Positions 17,644-27,248 of a DNA stretch of 35,919 nt are shown in pieces. The DNA lies in NCBI GenBank assembly GCA_016790425.1, contig JAEUPF010000074.1, positions 1 through 35,919 of the forward strand, in the 5' to 3' direction. Source of the stretch: Rubrivivax sp. (GTDB lineage: Bacteria > Pseudomonadota > Gammaproteobacteria > Burkholderiales > Burkholderiaceae_C). The position numbers were made by a program, and so were the translations under genes. The first letter of the stretch is position 1, and each line of letters starts with the position of its first letter. Under the pieces are notes generated by a model that ran no database searches, was not told where the DNA came from, and saw only the letters and a program-made list of their open reading frames with translations.

Positions 17644-18846
17644 TCAGAGCCCGAGCTGGCGCGCCGCGAGGTCCTTCAGGATCTCCTCGCTGCCGCCACC
17701 GATGACCATGACCTTCACCTCGCGGTACAGGCGCTCGCTCTTGGTGCCGCGCATGTAGCCCATGCCGCCGAGGATCTGCACCGCTTCGCTGGCGCAGAAG
17801 GCCATCGCCTGCGTCGCCTGGATCTTGGCCAGGCAGGTGCGCGCCACGAGGGCTGCCTCGTCACCGGCGCGATGCATCAGCCGCCAGGCCAGCGCATGCA
17901 CGAACTCGCGCGCCACTTCCACGCGCTGCACCATGTCGACGAGCTTGTGGCGGATCACCGGGTGCTCGGCGAGCGCGCGGCCGAAGGTCTTGCGCTCGCG
18001 CGCCCAGGCGAGCGCCTCCTCGGTGCAGGCCTGCGCGTACCCCACGGCGCTGGCGGCCATGATGAGCCGCTCGTGGTTGAAGTTGCGCATGATGGCCTTG
18101 AAGCCCTCGCCCTCTTCGCCGAGCAGGTTCGCCGCCGGCACGCGGCAGCCCGTGAAGCGCAGGTGCGCGGTGTCGCTGGCCCACCAGCCGGTCTTCCTGA
18201 GCTCCGTGCGTTCGAGGCCGGGCGTGCCGCCCTCGACGAGCAGCAGCGACAGGCCGGCGGCGCCGCGGCTTTGCGGGTCGGTGCGCACGGCCACGGTGAT
18301 GAAGTCGGCGCGCACGCCGCTCGTGATGAAGGTCTTCTCGCCGTCGACGACGTAGCCGTCACCGTCGCGCACGGCGCGCGTGCGCAGCGCCGCCACGTCG
18401 GAGCCGCCACCGGGCTCGGTGATGGCCAGCGCGGCGATCTTCTCGCCGCGCAGCACCGGCGGCACGACGCGCGCCTTCAGCTCGGCGCTGCCCAGCGCCA
18501 GCACCGGCGGCAGCCCGATGTGCAGCGAGCCGAGCGACGCCTGCACGCCGCCCGTTCCGGCGCGCGCCAGCTCCTCGGCGGCAACGACGGCGAACATCGT
18601 GTCCGCGGGCGTGCCGCCGTACTCCTCAGGGTAGCCGATGCCCAGCAGGCCGAGTTCGGCGGCCTTCGCATACAGCGAGCGCGGGAAGGTTCCGGCCTCG
18701 TCCCACTCGGCCGCGAAAGGCGCGATCTCGCGCTCGGCGAAAGTGCGCACGGCGGCGCGAAACGCCTCGTGCTCGGGGCCGAAGTGGTGCGGCGCGGGGG
18801 GCAGGTCGAATGGCGACACGGCAGGTTCCGGTGGCGGTCGGATCAT
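17644..18846 (-). CDS. Acyl-CoA dehydrogenase
   Basis: This 400-residue FAD enzyme should oxidise an acyl-CoA to the 2-enoyl-CoA. FAD/substrate motifs AITEPGGGSDVAAL and ITSGVRADF are present. The usual C-terminal catalytic Glu position (YEGT in medium-chain enzymes) reads IGGGSEEI, so that Glu is absent. Instead Glu259 in NFNHERLIMAA aligns with the helix-G base used by isovaleryl- and long-chain acyl-CoA dehydrogenases. This points to a branched- or long-chain substrate (inference). The start ATG at 18846 overlaps the aldolase stop as ATGA. Coupling to a galactonate aldolase gene is unusual and may be only an operon of convenience. Confidence 0.95.
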   Translation of the reverse strand: MIRPPPEPAVSPFDLPPAPHHFGPEHEAFRAAVRTFAEREIAPFAAEWDEAGTFPRSLYAKAAELGLLGIGYPEEYGGTPADTMFAVVAAEELARAGTGGVQASLGSLHIGLPPVLALGSAELKARVVPPVLRGEKIAALAITEPGGGSDVAALRTRAVRDGDGYVVDGEKTFITSGVRADFITVAVRTDPQSRGAAGLSLLLVEGGTPGLERTELRKTGWWASDTAHLRFTGCRVPAANLLGEEGEGFKAIMRNFNHERLIMAASAVGYAQACTEEALAWARERKTFGRALAEHPVIRHKLVDMVQRVEVAREFVHALAWRLMHRAGDEAALVARTCLAKIQATQAMAFCASEAVQILGGMGYMRGTKSERLYREVKVMVIGGGSEEILKDLAARQLGL

Positions 18847-19472
18847 GCGCCCGCCGGCCCGGCGGCCGACACCCAGCGCTCGACCAGCGCGCGCGCCCGC
18901 GGCACCAGCTCGGCCGCCGGCGTACCGGGAGCGTAGAGCGATGAACCGGTGCCCACGCCGGTGGCGCCGGCGGCCTTGAACGCGGCGAGGTTGTGCTCGC
19001 CGATGCCGCCGACGGGGAACATCGGCGTCGCCTTCGGGAACACGGCGCGCCACGCCTTCAGCACCGGCGGGCCGAGCATCTCGGCGGGGAAGAGCTTCAG
19101 CGCGTCGGCACCGGCGGCCAGAGCCTGGAAGCCTTCGCTCGGCGTGGCGACGCCGGGCATGGCCAGCAGGCCGCGGATGCGCGCGCGGCGCACGACAGCG
19201 GCGTCGAAGTTGGGCGCCAGCACCAGGCGGCCGCCGGCGTCGGCCACGCGCTCGGCGTCGTCGGGGCTGAGCACGGTGCCGGCGCCGACGAGCAGCTCGC
19301 TGCCGAACTCGCGCGCCAGCAGCGCGATGCTGTCGAACGGATCGGGCGAATTGAGCGGCACCTCGACGATGCGAATGCCGCCCTCGACGAGCGCCCGGCC
19401 CACGGCCGGCACCTCGGCCGGCGTGATGCCGCGCAGGATGGCGACGACACCTTGCAGCGGCGGTGTGCTCAC
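18843..19472 (-). CDS. dgoA: 2-dehydro-3-deoxy-6-phosphogalactonate aldolase
   Basis: This 209-residue class I aldolase splits KDPGal into pyruvate and glyceraldehyde 3-phosphate in the De Ley-Doudoroff galactonate pathway. Glu37 lies in IVEVPLNSP, a signature separating KDPGal from KDPG aldolases, and the Schiff-base Lys126 is in LKLFPAEM; both positions match E. coli DgoA. The start is GTG at 19472, overlapping the kinase stop as GTGA, with a GGAAGGGG ribosome-binding site just upstream. The ATG at 19441-19443 region is not needed. Together with dgoK it gives the last two steps; dgoD and a regulator are not in the window. Confidence 0.95.
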   Translation of the reverse strand: MSTPPLQGVVAILRGITPAEVPAVGRALVEGGIRIVEVPLNSPDPFDSIALLAREFGSELLVGAGTVLSPDDAERVADAGGRLVLAPNFDAAVVRRARIRGLLAMPGVATPSEGFQALAAGADALKLFPAEMLGPPVLKAWRAVFPKATPMFPVGGIGEHNLAAFKAAGATGVGTGSSLYAPGTPAAELVPRARALVERWVSAAGPAGA

Positions 19473-20560
19473 GACGATGCCCCTTCCTGGCCAATCTCTT
19501 GGCCCAGCTCCTGGCCCAACTGCTGGCCCACCCCTTCGTCCAACCCTTCGCCCACCCCTTCGGCGACGAGCCCGGCGGCGGCGGCCACGCGCCACTGGCC
19601 GCGCGTGGTGGCATCGGCGGCGACACGTTGGTGGCTGATGCGCGCGAGGTCCAGCGCGAGCGCGTAGCGCGCGCACAGCGCCGGCTCGCCGAGCAGCGCC
19701 ACGCCGGCCGGCCTGCTGGCGCGGGTGGCGCTGCCGATCTCGATGCCGATCAGCAGCCCGGAGAGGAAGTCCGGCAGCGCCGCGGCGCCGATGCGTCGCG
19801 TCAGCCCCGCCGTGCGGGCCGCGAACAGCACATGCGTGGCGCTGGCGTATTCGGCCAGGCCGAGCTGCACGCCCTCGGCGAAGGCCGCTGCGCCGCCCGG
19901 TGCGCCTGCCGCGGCGGCGGCCGGCGGGGCCGGAATCGCCGCTTCCTCGTTGCCGCCGAAGTCCATCAGGCGGCCGAGGATCGAGTGGCGGGCCAGCACG
20001 GCGTACAGCTCGCCGGTCATGAAAGTCTGGAAACTGCGCACCTCGCCGCCCTCGCCCAGCCAGGCCCACTTCGAGTGGGTGCCCGGCAGCACGCAGCAAC
20101 TGCGGGGCGGCAGCGCGGCGCCGAAGAGCTGCGTCTCCTCGCCTCGCATCACGTCGTCCTGCCCGTCGGCACCGATGCAGGCGAGCCCGGGCACGATGTG
20201 CAGCGTGCCGCCACTGGCCATCGGCACCGGCACGAGGTGCGCCGCCACCTGCGACAAGCCGGCCGGGCACTGGACGTAGGGTGCTTCGCGCCAGCCCTGG
20301 CGGCTGCCGATCATGCCGCTGGCCACCAGCGGGCAACGGTGACGGTCGATCCAGTCACCCACGAGCGCCATGAGCGGCGCCTCGAAGCGGCCGGCGCCTT
20401 CGTCCGTTGCGGCCGGAGCACCCGTGGCGCCCGGAACGGCCATCACGCCGGCCGCGGCCGAGCGCGTGGCCAGCACGCGAGCGCCGCTGCCGAGCAGGCT
20501 GGCGCGCAGGTTCGACGTGCCCCAGTCGAGCGCGATCAGTCGGGCGGCGGTGTCGGCCAT
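19469..20560 (-). CDS. dgoK: 2-dehydro-3-deoxygalactonokinase
   Basis: This enzyme phosphorylates 2-dehydro-3-deoxygalactonate with ATP, the step before the DgoA aldolase. Family segments are ALDWGTSNLRA near the N-terminus, CVLPGTHSKWAWL, FMTGELYAVL and DFLSGLLIGIEI. At 363 residues it is longer than E. coli DgoK (about 290). The extra length comes from an Ala/Pro/Gly insert around 225-245 and a C-terminal Gly/Gln/Glu-rich tail of about 30 residues encoded by an imperfect 12-bp repeat. The start is the ATG at 20560. It is the first gene of the dgoK-dgoA-acyl-CoA dehydrogenase-ogt cluster. Confidence 0.94.
   Translation of the reverse strand: MADTAARLIALDWGTSNLRASLLGSGARVLATRSAAAGVMAVPGATGAPAATDEGAGRFEAPLMALVGDWIDRHRCPLVASGMIGSRQGWREAPYVQCPAGLSQVAAHLVPVPMASGGTLHIVPGLACIGADGQDDVMRGEETQLFGAALPPRSCCVLPGTHSKWAWLGEGGEVRSFQTFMTGELYAVLARHSILGRLMDFGGNEEAAIPAPPAAAAAGAPGGAAAFAEGVQLGLAEYASATHVLFAARTAGLTRRIGAAALPDFLSGLLIGIEIGSATRASRPAGVALLGEPALCARYALALDLARISHQRVAADATTRGQWRVAAAAGLVAEGVGEGLDEGVGQQLGQELGQEIGQEGASS
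19485..19564. repeat. Imperfect 12-bp repeat encoding the DgoK C-terminal tail
   Basis: Units of the form CTGGCCCAnCTC followed by CCCTTCGCCCAC encode a Gly-Gln-Glu-Leu-type tail on the minus strand, at the very end of dgoK before the GTGA junction. The composition resembles the repeat in the DUF429 gene. Confidence 0.75.
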
Positions 20561-20614
20561 GGTCTGGCGGCTTCGGGCGGGCGCGTTTCGGGCAGCGCGG
20601 TTCGGTGCGGCGGC

Positions 20615-20620
20615 AGTCTA
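20615..20620 (-). promoter_or_regulatory. Candidate -10 element of the dgoK cluster
   Basis: TAGACT on the minus strand, 54 bp before the dgoK start. No matching -35 hexamer is clear, so this is a weak call. Confidence 0.35.
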
Positions 20621-20661
20621 GTGGCTGGGCGCAGAATGCCGGCCCCGCCGCATCCTCCCGA

Positions 20662-20677
20662 GGGCCGGTACCGGCCC
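20662..20677. promoter_or_regulatory. 16-bp perfect palindrome between dgoK and vapB
   Basis: GGGCCGGTACCGGCCC has no spacer, so it would be a poor terminator hairpin but a good dimer-binding site. It lies 3 bp before the vapBC -35 and 42 bp upstream of the dgoK -10 candidate, so it could serve a regulator of either unit. The protein that binds it is unknown. Confidence 0.5.
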
Positions 20678-20680
20678 CGC

Positions 20681-20709
20681 TTGATTCGGACAACATCGGT
20701 ACGTATCAT
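20681..20709 (+). promoter_or_regulatory. vapBC promoter (-35 TTGATT, -10 TATCAT)
   Basis: TTGATT (20681-20686) and TATCAT (20704-20709) are separated by exactly 17 bp, a strong sigma-70 match in an unusually AT-rich island. Transcription would start near 20716, giving a leader of about 48 nt before vapB. Confidence 0.75.
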
Positions 20710-20720
20710 TCGTGCATACC
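20698..20720. promoter_or_regulatory. Imperfect palindromic operator over the vapBC -10
   Basis: The 23-bp segment reads GGTACGTA ... TGCATACC with near-symmetrical arms (GGTAyGyA and its complement). It covers the -10 and likely start site, where a VapB or VapBC complex would repress. VapBC autoregulation is established for the family; this particular site is inferred. Confidence 0.6.
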
Positions 20721-20763
20721 AAAGTCGTCTGAAGCCTTCGATCAGATTGCGGAGTTTCCCCCC

Positions 20764-21042
20764 ATGGACGCCACGGTGGCCGAACGCGGCCAGATCACGC
20801 TGCCCAAGGCGGTGCGCGACGCCCTCGGCCTGACCAAGGGCACCAAGCTCAAGGTCGAGATCGACGGCGGCCGCATCATCCTGCGCAAGGACGTGGGCGA
20901 CGCGATCTCGCGCGTGCGCGGGCGGCTGAAGCTGCCGCCGGGCGTGCGCACCGACGACATCATGCGCGAGCTGCGCGGCCGCGCCCCCGGCGACCCGACC
21001 CCCGAGTGGGACCAGCCCCTGCCGCCGGCCAAGCGCCGTTGA
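20764..21042 (+). CDS. vapB: AbrB/MazE-type antitoxin (VapB)
   Basis: This 92-residue protein begins with a SpoVT/AbrB DNA-binding domain (residues about 4-45: VAERGQITLPKAVRDALGL, then KLKVEIDGGRIILRKD). The C-terminal half is basic and Pro-rich and would wrap the toxin. It should neutralise the adjacent PIN-domain toxin and repress its own promoter. The ATG at 20764 is the only start that fits, since the frame upstream crosses the promoter. It lies 50 bp before vapC, a longer spacing than the usual overlap of such pairs. Confidence 0.92.
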   Translation: MDATVAERGQITLPKAVRDALGLTKGTKLKVEIDGGRIILRKDVGDAISRVRGRLKLPPGVRTDDIMRELRGRAPGDPTPEWDQPLPPAKRR

Positions 21043-21092
21043 CGCCGCCGCCGATGCCGCTCGCGCACTGAAGCCGTGCCGACCTTCTCGCG

Positions 21093-21518
21093 ATGATCGC
21101 CGTCGACAGCAGCGTCCTCATCGACATCATCGGCGACGACGCCGTCGCCGGCGATGCCGCCGACGCCGCACTGCGCCGGGCGCTTTCCACGGGGCCCGTC
21201 GTCGCCTGCGAGGTGGTGCTGGCCGAGGTGGTGGCCGGGCTCGGCAACGGCTCGGTGGTGGTCGAGGCGCTGGAGGAAATGGGCATCGACTTCCAGCCGC
21301 TGGAGCAACGCTCGGCGGTGCGCGCCGGCGAGATGCAGCGGCGCTACAACGAACGCCGCCGTGCCGCCGGCGAGGCCGGTCCCGGCCCGCGCACCGTGCC
21401 CGACTTCCTCATCGGCGCGCACGCGCTGCTGCAGTGCCAGGGGCTCATCACGCGCGACGCCGGCTTCTACCGCGACTACTTCAAGGGCCTCAAAGTCATC
21501 GTCCCGAAAGCCCCCTAG
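21093..21518 (+). CDS. vapC: PIN-domain ribonuclease toxin (VapC)
   Basis: This 141-residue PIN domain would be a Mg-dependent ribonuclease that stops translation, typically by cutting tRNA or rRNA. Acidic residues expected at the active site are present: Asp5 (AVDSS), Glu45 (VLAEV), Asp104 (VPDFLIGAHAL) and Asp122 (ITRDAGFY). The C-terminal pattern FYRDYFKGLKVIVP is standard for the family. The start is the ATG at 21093; no good Shine-Dalgarno is visible, so translation may depend on vapB. It is followed after 87 bp by acnA. Confidence 0.93.
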   Translation: MIAVDSSVLIDIIGDDAVAGDAADAALRRALSTGPVVACEVVLAEVVAGLGNGSVVVEALEEMGIDFQPLEQRSAVRAGEMQRRYNERRRAAGEAGPGPRTVPDFLIGAHALLQCQGLITRDAGFYRDYFKGLKVIVPKAP

Positions 21519-21605
21519 CGCAGCATCCGGCCCGGACGAACGGGTCGAACACCCCTCCCCGGCCTCCTCCCGCGAGGCCCACAAGCAAGAAGGTTCCAAC
21601 GCACC

Positions 21606-24338
<2,733 letters not shown>

Positions 24339-24342
24339 GCGC

Positions 24343-24371
24343 GCCGGCGGCTCTTGCCGCAGGCCGCCGGC
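24343..24371. terminator. Stem-loop between acnA and mutL
   Basis: GCCGGCGGC (24343-24351) and GCCGCCGGC (24363-24371) form a perfect 9-bp stem with an 11-nt loop, 5 bp after the acnA stop. It separates convergent acnA and mutL. No T-tract follows. Confidence 0.55.
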
Positions 24372-24425
24372 CCCGCCTTCGCGAGGCGCCGGCGGCGCGG
24401 GCGGCGCGGGCGGCCGAGGTTTCCT

Positions 24426-26432
24426 TCAGCGCCCGCGCAGGAACAGCGCGTCCAGCTCCTGCATCGTCACCTGCCGCCACGTCGGGCGGCCGTGGTTGCA
24501 GGTGTCGGCGCGATCGGTGGCTTCCATGTCGCGCAGGAGCGCGTTCATCTCCTCCAGCGTCAGCCGCCGGTTGGCGCGCACGGCACCGTGGCAGGCCATC
24601 GTGGCGAGGATGTCGTCGCGCGAGCGCTGCACGATGCGGCTGGCGCCGCCGCTGTCGGCCGCGGCGAGTTCGGCCAGCACCGAGCGCGTCAGTTCGGCCA
24701 CGTCGGCGTCGGGCAAGGCCGCGGGGCGGCTGCGCACGGCCAGCGTCGTGGCGTTGAGGCGCCCGACATCGAGGCCGAGTTGCGCGAGCGTGGCCTGCTC
24801 GCTCTCGGCCGCCGCGAGCTCGGCCGCGGTGGCCTGGAAGGTCACGGGGATGAGCAGCGGCTGTGCCGGCAGCGGCCTGCCGGCTTCGCTGCCGTCTTCG
24901 CTGCCGGCTCCGCCGTCGGCATGCGCAGCGGCGGCCGCACGCTTGAGTCGTTCGTAGACGATGCGCTCGTGCGCGGCATGCATGTCGACGACGACGAGGC
25001 CGTGGCGGTTCTCGGCGAGGATGTAGACGCCGCCGACCTGCGCCAACGCCCGGCCCAGCGGCCAGGCCGGCTGTTCACCGCTGCCCGCCGACCCATCGCC
25101 GCGCAGGCTTGCGCCGGGTGTCACGGGTGTCAGCGGTGTCAGCGGTGTCAGGGGCGAGCGCAGCGCGGCCCATGCGGCCAGGCCCGCTCCGCTCGAAACC
25201 GCGGCAGTGCCAGCCGGGCGCTGCGGTGCTTGCGCCCAGGGCGGGGCAGGCTCCTCGGCGCGCCAGCGCGCGACCGATGCAGCGGCTGCCGCCTCGTTCA
25301 TCGCGCCCGCTTCGGCCAGCGCCAGCGCAGGCTGCCACGAGGTCACCGCGGCCGCCTCGTTGCCGCGCGCCGCCGGGGCGGCCTCGCCGGCTGGCGCCGC
25401 CTGCATCGCCCGCGTCGGCGCCAGTGCCCGTTCCACCGCCTGCCGCACCGCCTGGTGCACGGCGCGGCTGTCGCGGAAGCGCACCTCGATCTTCGTCGGG
25501 TGCACGTTCACGTCGACGAGTTCGGGCGCGATCGAGAGGAACAGCGCATACGCCGGCTGCCGGCTGCCGTGCAACTGGTCCTCGTAGGCCGAACGCACCG
25601 CGTGCGCCAGCAGCCGGTCGCGCACGAAGCGGCAGTTGACGAAGAGGTACTGGTGGTCGGCGCGCGCCCGCGCCGCCTCGGGGCGACCGATGCGGCCTTC
25701 GAGCGCGAGCGGCCCCGCTGCCGCATCGAGCGCCACGCTGGCGGCGATGAACGCCGCCCCCAGCACTTCGGCGCGCCGCGCCGCCGCCGCGCTGGCCCGC
25801 CATTGCGCGACCAGCCGCCCCTCGTGCCACACGGCGAAGCCCACGTCCGGCCGCGCCAGCGCGTGCCGGCGCACGGCCTCGATGCAGTGCGCCAGTTCGG
25901 TGGCGTCGCTCTTCAGGAACTTGCGCCGCGCCGGCGTGGCGAAGAAGAGTTCCTGCATTTCCACCGTGGTGCCGCGCCCGCGCGCTGCCGCGGCGATGTG
26001 GCCGTCGCGCGCATCGAGCCGCCAGGCGTGCTCGGCAGCAGCGGTGCGGCTGGTGATCGCCAGTTCCGCCACCGAGCCGATGGCCGCCAGCGCCTCGCCG
26101 CGAAAGCCCATCGTCGCCACCGATTCGAGGTCGGCGAGGTCGGCGATCTTGCTCGTCGCGTGCCGCTGCACCGCGAGCACGAGGTCCTCGCGCGCGATGC
26201 CCAGGCCGTCGTCCTCGACGAGGATCGAACGCACGCCGCCGCCGGCCAGGCGCAGCGTCACCTGCGTGGCACCGGCGTCGAGCGCGTTGTCCACGAGCTC
26301 GCGCACCACCGAGGCGGGCCACTCGACCACTTCGCCGGCGGCGATCTGGCTCACCAGGTCGTCGGGCAGGGCACGGATGCGGCGCACGGCGGCGCCGCCG
26401 CCTTGGCGCAGGTCAATGCGCTCGCCGTTCAT
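24426..26432 (-). CDS. mutL: DNA mismatch repair protein MutL
   Basis: MutL links mismatch recognition by MutS to strand incision and excision. The GHKL ATPase motifs are present in order: ELVDNALDAGA with Glu45 and Asn49, DDGLGI, ATSKI and GFRGEAL. After a long Ala-rich linker (about 320-460) with a 9-bp repeat, the C-terminal domain has DMHAAHERIVYE (483-494), fitting the DQHA(X)2E(X)4E endonuclease motif with Gln replaced by Met, then ACHGAVR, CNHGRPT and the final FLRGR. These features are absent from E. coli MutL and suggest a MutH-independent, nicking MutL. The ATG at 26432 is preceded by a -10-like TAGAAT only 7 nt upstream. Confidence 0.96.
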   Translation of the reverse strand: MNGERIDLRQGGGAAVRRIRALPDDLVSQIAAGEVVEWPASVVRELVDNALDAGATQVTLRLAGGGVRSILVEDDGLGIAREDLVLAVQRHATSKIADLADLESVATMGFRGEALAAIGSVAELAITSRTAAAEHAWRLDARDGHIAAAARGRGTTVEMQELFFATPARRKFLKSDATELAHCIEAVRRHALARPDVGFAVWHEGRLVAQWRASAAAARRAEVLGAAFIAASVALDAAAGPLALEGRIGRPEAARARADHQYLFVNCRFVRDRLLAHAVRSAYEDQLHGSRQPAYALFLSIAPELVDVNVHPTKIEVRFRDSRAVHQAVRQAVERALAPTRAMQAAPAGEAAPAARGNEAAAVTSWQPALALAEAGAMNEAAAAASVARWRAEEPAPPWAQAPQRPAGTAAVSSGAGLAAWAALRSPLTPLTPLTPVTPGASLRGDGSAGSGEQPAWPLGRALAQVGGVYILAENRHGLVVVDMHAAHERIVYERLKRAAAAAHADGGAGSEDGSEAGRPLPAQPLLIPVTFQATAAELAAAESEQATLAQLGLDVGRLNATTLAVRSRPAALPDADVAELTRSVLAELAAADSGGASRIVQRSRDDILATMACHGAVRANRRLTLEEMNALLRDMEATDRADTCNHGRPTWRQVTMQELDALFLRGR
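25116..25151. repeat. 9-bp tandem repeat in the MutL linker
   Basis: Four units of GGTGTCAGC-type sequence encode LTPLTPLTPVTP on the minus strand, between the ATPase and dimerisation domains. The unit length keeps the frame when copy number changes. Confidence 0.85.
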
Positions 26433-26439
26433 CGCGAAG

Positions 26440-26445
26440 ATTCTA
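26440..26445 (-). promoter_or_regulatory. Candidate -10 element of mutL (leaderless)
   Basis: TAGAAT on the minus strand lies 7 nt before the mutL ATG, so the transcript would start at or near the start codon. No clear -35 is visible 17 bp further up. Confidence 0.5.
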
Positions 26446-26494
26446 GGGGTGGCTCACCTGGGAAGCCGCCGGGTTCCCGCTCGGCGAGTGCGCC

Positions 26495-26500
26495 TAGACT
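26495..26500 (+). promoter_or_regulatory. Candidate -10 element of the diiron oxidase/DSF synthase unit
   Basis: TAGACT lies 88 bp before the ATG at 26589, in the 156-bp gap between divergent mutL and this unit. The -35 is poor, so this is a tentative call; the leader would be about 80 nt. Confidence 0.4.
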
Positions 26501-26588
26501 CCGGTCCTGTCAATGGCCTTCCGCGCGAACACGCCGCATTCGAACGCGCGGCGCCGGGGGAGGCAGTGAATCGTTGGGGAAACGACAG

Positions 26589-27248
26589 ATGTCGACGTTC
26601 TTTGCCGACCTGGTCGGCCGCACGGACGAAGATCGCCGCGCGTTCGAAACGCATCCGGCGGTCCTCGATGCCGTTGCCCAGGGCATGCCGCTGGAGCGGT
26701 ATCGCAGGCTGCTGCTCGAGCTGTACCACGTCGTGTGGCACTTCAACCCGGCCAGCGCCGCGGCGGCCAGCCGCATGGGGCACCCGGGGCACGACGCGCT
26801 GCAGCCGATCCGCCACTTCCTCTACCAGCACATGCAGGAGGAAAGCGGGCACGAGACCTGGGTGCTCAACGACCTGGAAGCCATCGGCGTGCCCGGCAGC
26901 GACGCACGCGCCTACTCGCCTTCGGTCAACACGTTGAGCTTGGTGGGCTACAACTACTGGGCCGCCGACCGCGGCCATCCGTGTTCGGTGCTGGGCATGC
27001 TGTACGCGCTGGAAGTGGTGGCCAGCGTCTACGGCGGGCCGTTCGCCGCAGCGATCCGCGAATCGCTGCTGCTCGAAGGCGAGCGCGGGGTTTCGTTCAT
27101 CGCCTCGCACGCCACGCTGGACGCGCAGCACATGGCCGACCTCCGGCAGGTGCTGAACCAGGTGCGCGACGAGGCCGGGCAAGCGGCGATCGTGCAGTCG
27201 GTGCGCGTCAACTTCCATCACTTCACGCGCATCGTCGAAGGTGTCTGA
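26589..27248 (+). CDS. Heme-oxygenase-like diiron oxidase (iron-containing redox enzyme family)
   Basis: This 219-residue all-helical protein belongs to the TenA/heme-oxygenase-like superfamily. It carries the metal-ligand pattern of the diiron oxidase branch (UndA, CADD, SznF): Glu85 and His88 in EESGHETW, Glu142 in YALEVVASVYGG, and His174, Asp178 and His181 in SHATLDAQH. The H-x3-D-x2-H spacing and most positions match CADD; residue 81, a Glu ligand in CADD, is His here, and ExxH follows UndA instead. UndA acts on fatty acids, CADD makes p-aminobenzoate; the substrate here is unknown. The ATG at 26589 follows GGGGAAA 6 nt upstream. The 3' end overlaps the DSF-synthase-like gene by 8 bp. 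Confidence 0.88.
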   Translation: MSTFFADLVGRTDEDRRAFETHPAVLDAVAQGMPLERYRRLLLELYHVVWHFNPASAAAASRMGHPGHDALQPIRHFLYQHMQEESGHETWVLNDLEAIGVPGSDARAYSPSVNTLSLVGYNYWAADRGHPCSVLGMLYALEVVASVYGGPFAAAIRESLLLEGERGVSFIASHATLDAQHMADLRQVLNQVRDEAGQAAIVQSVRVNFHHFTRIVEGV

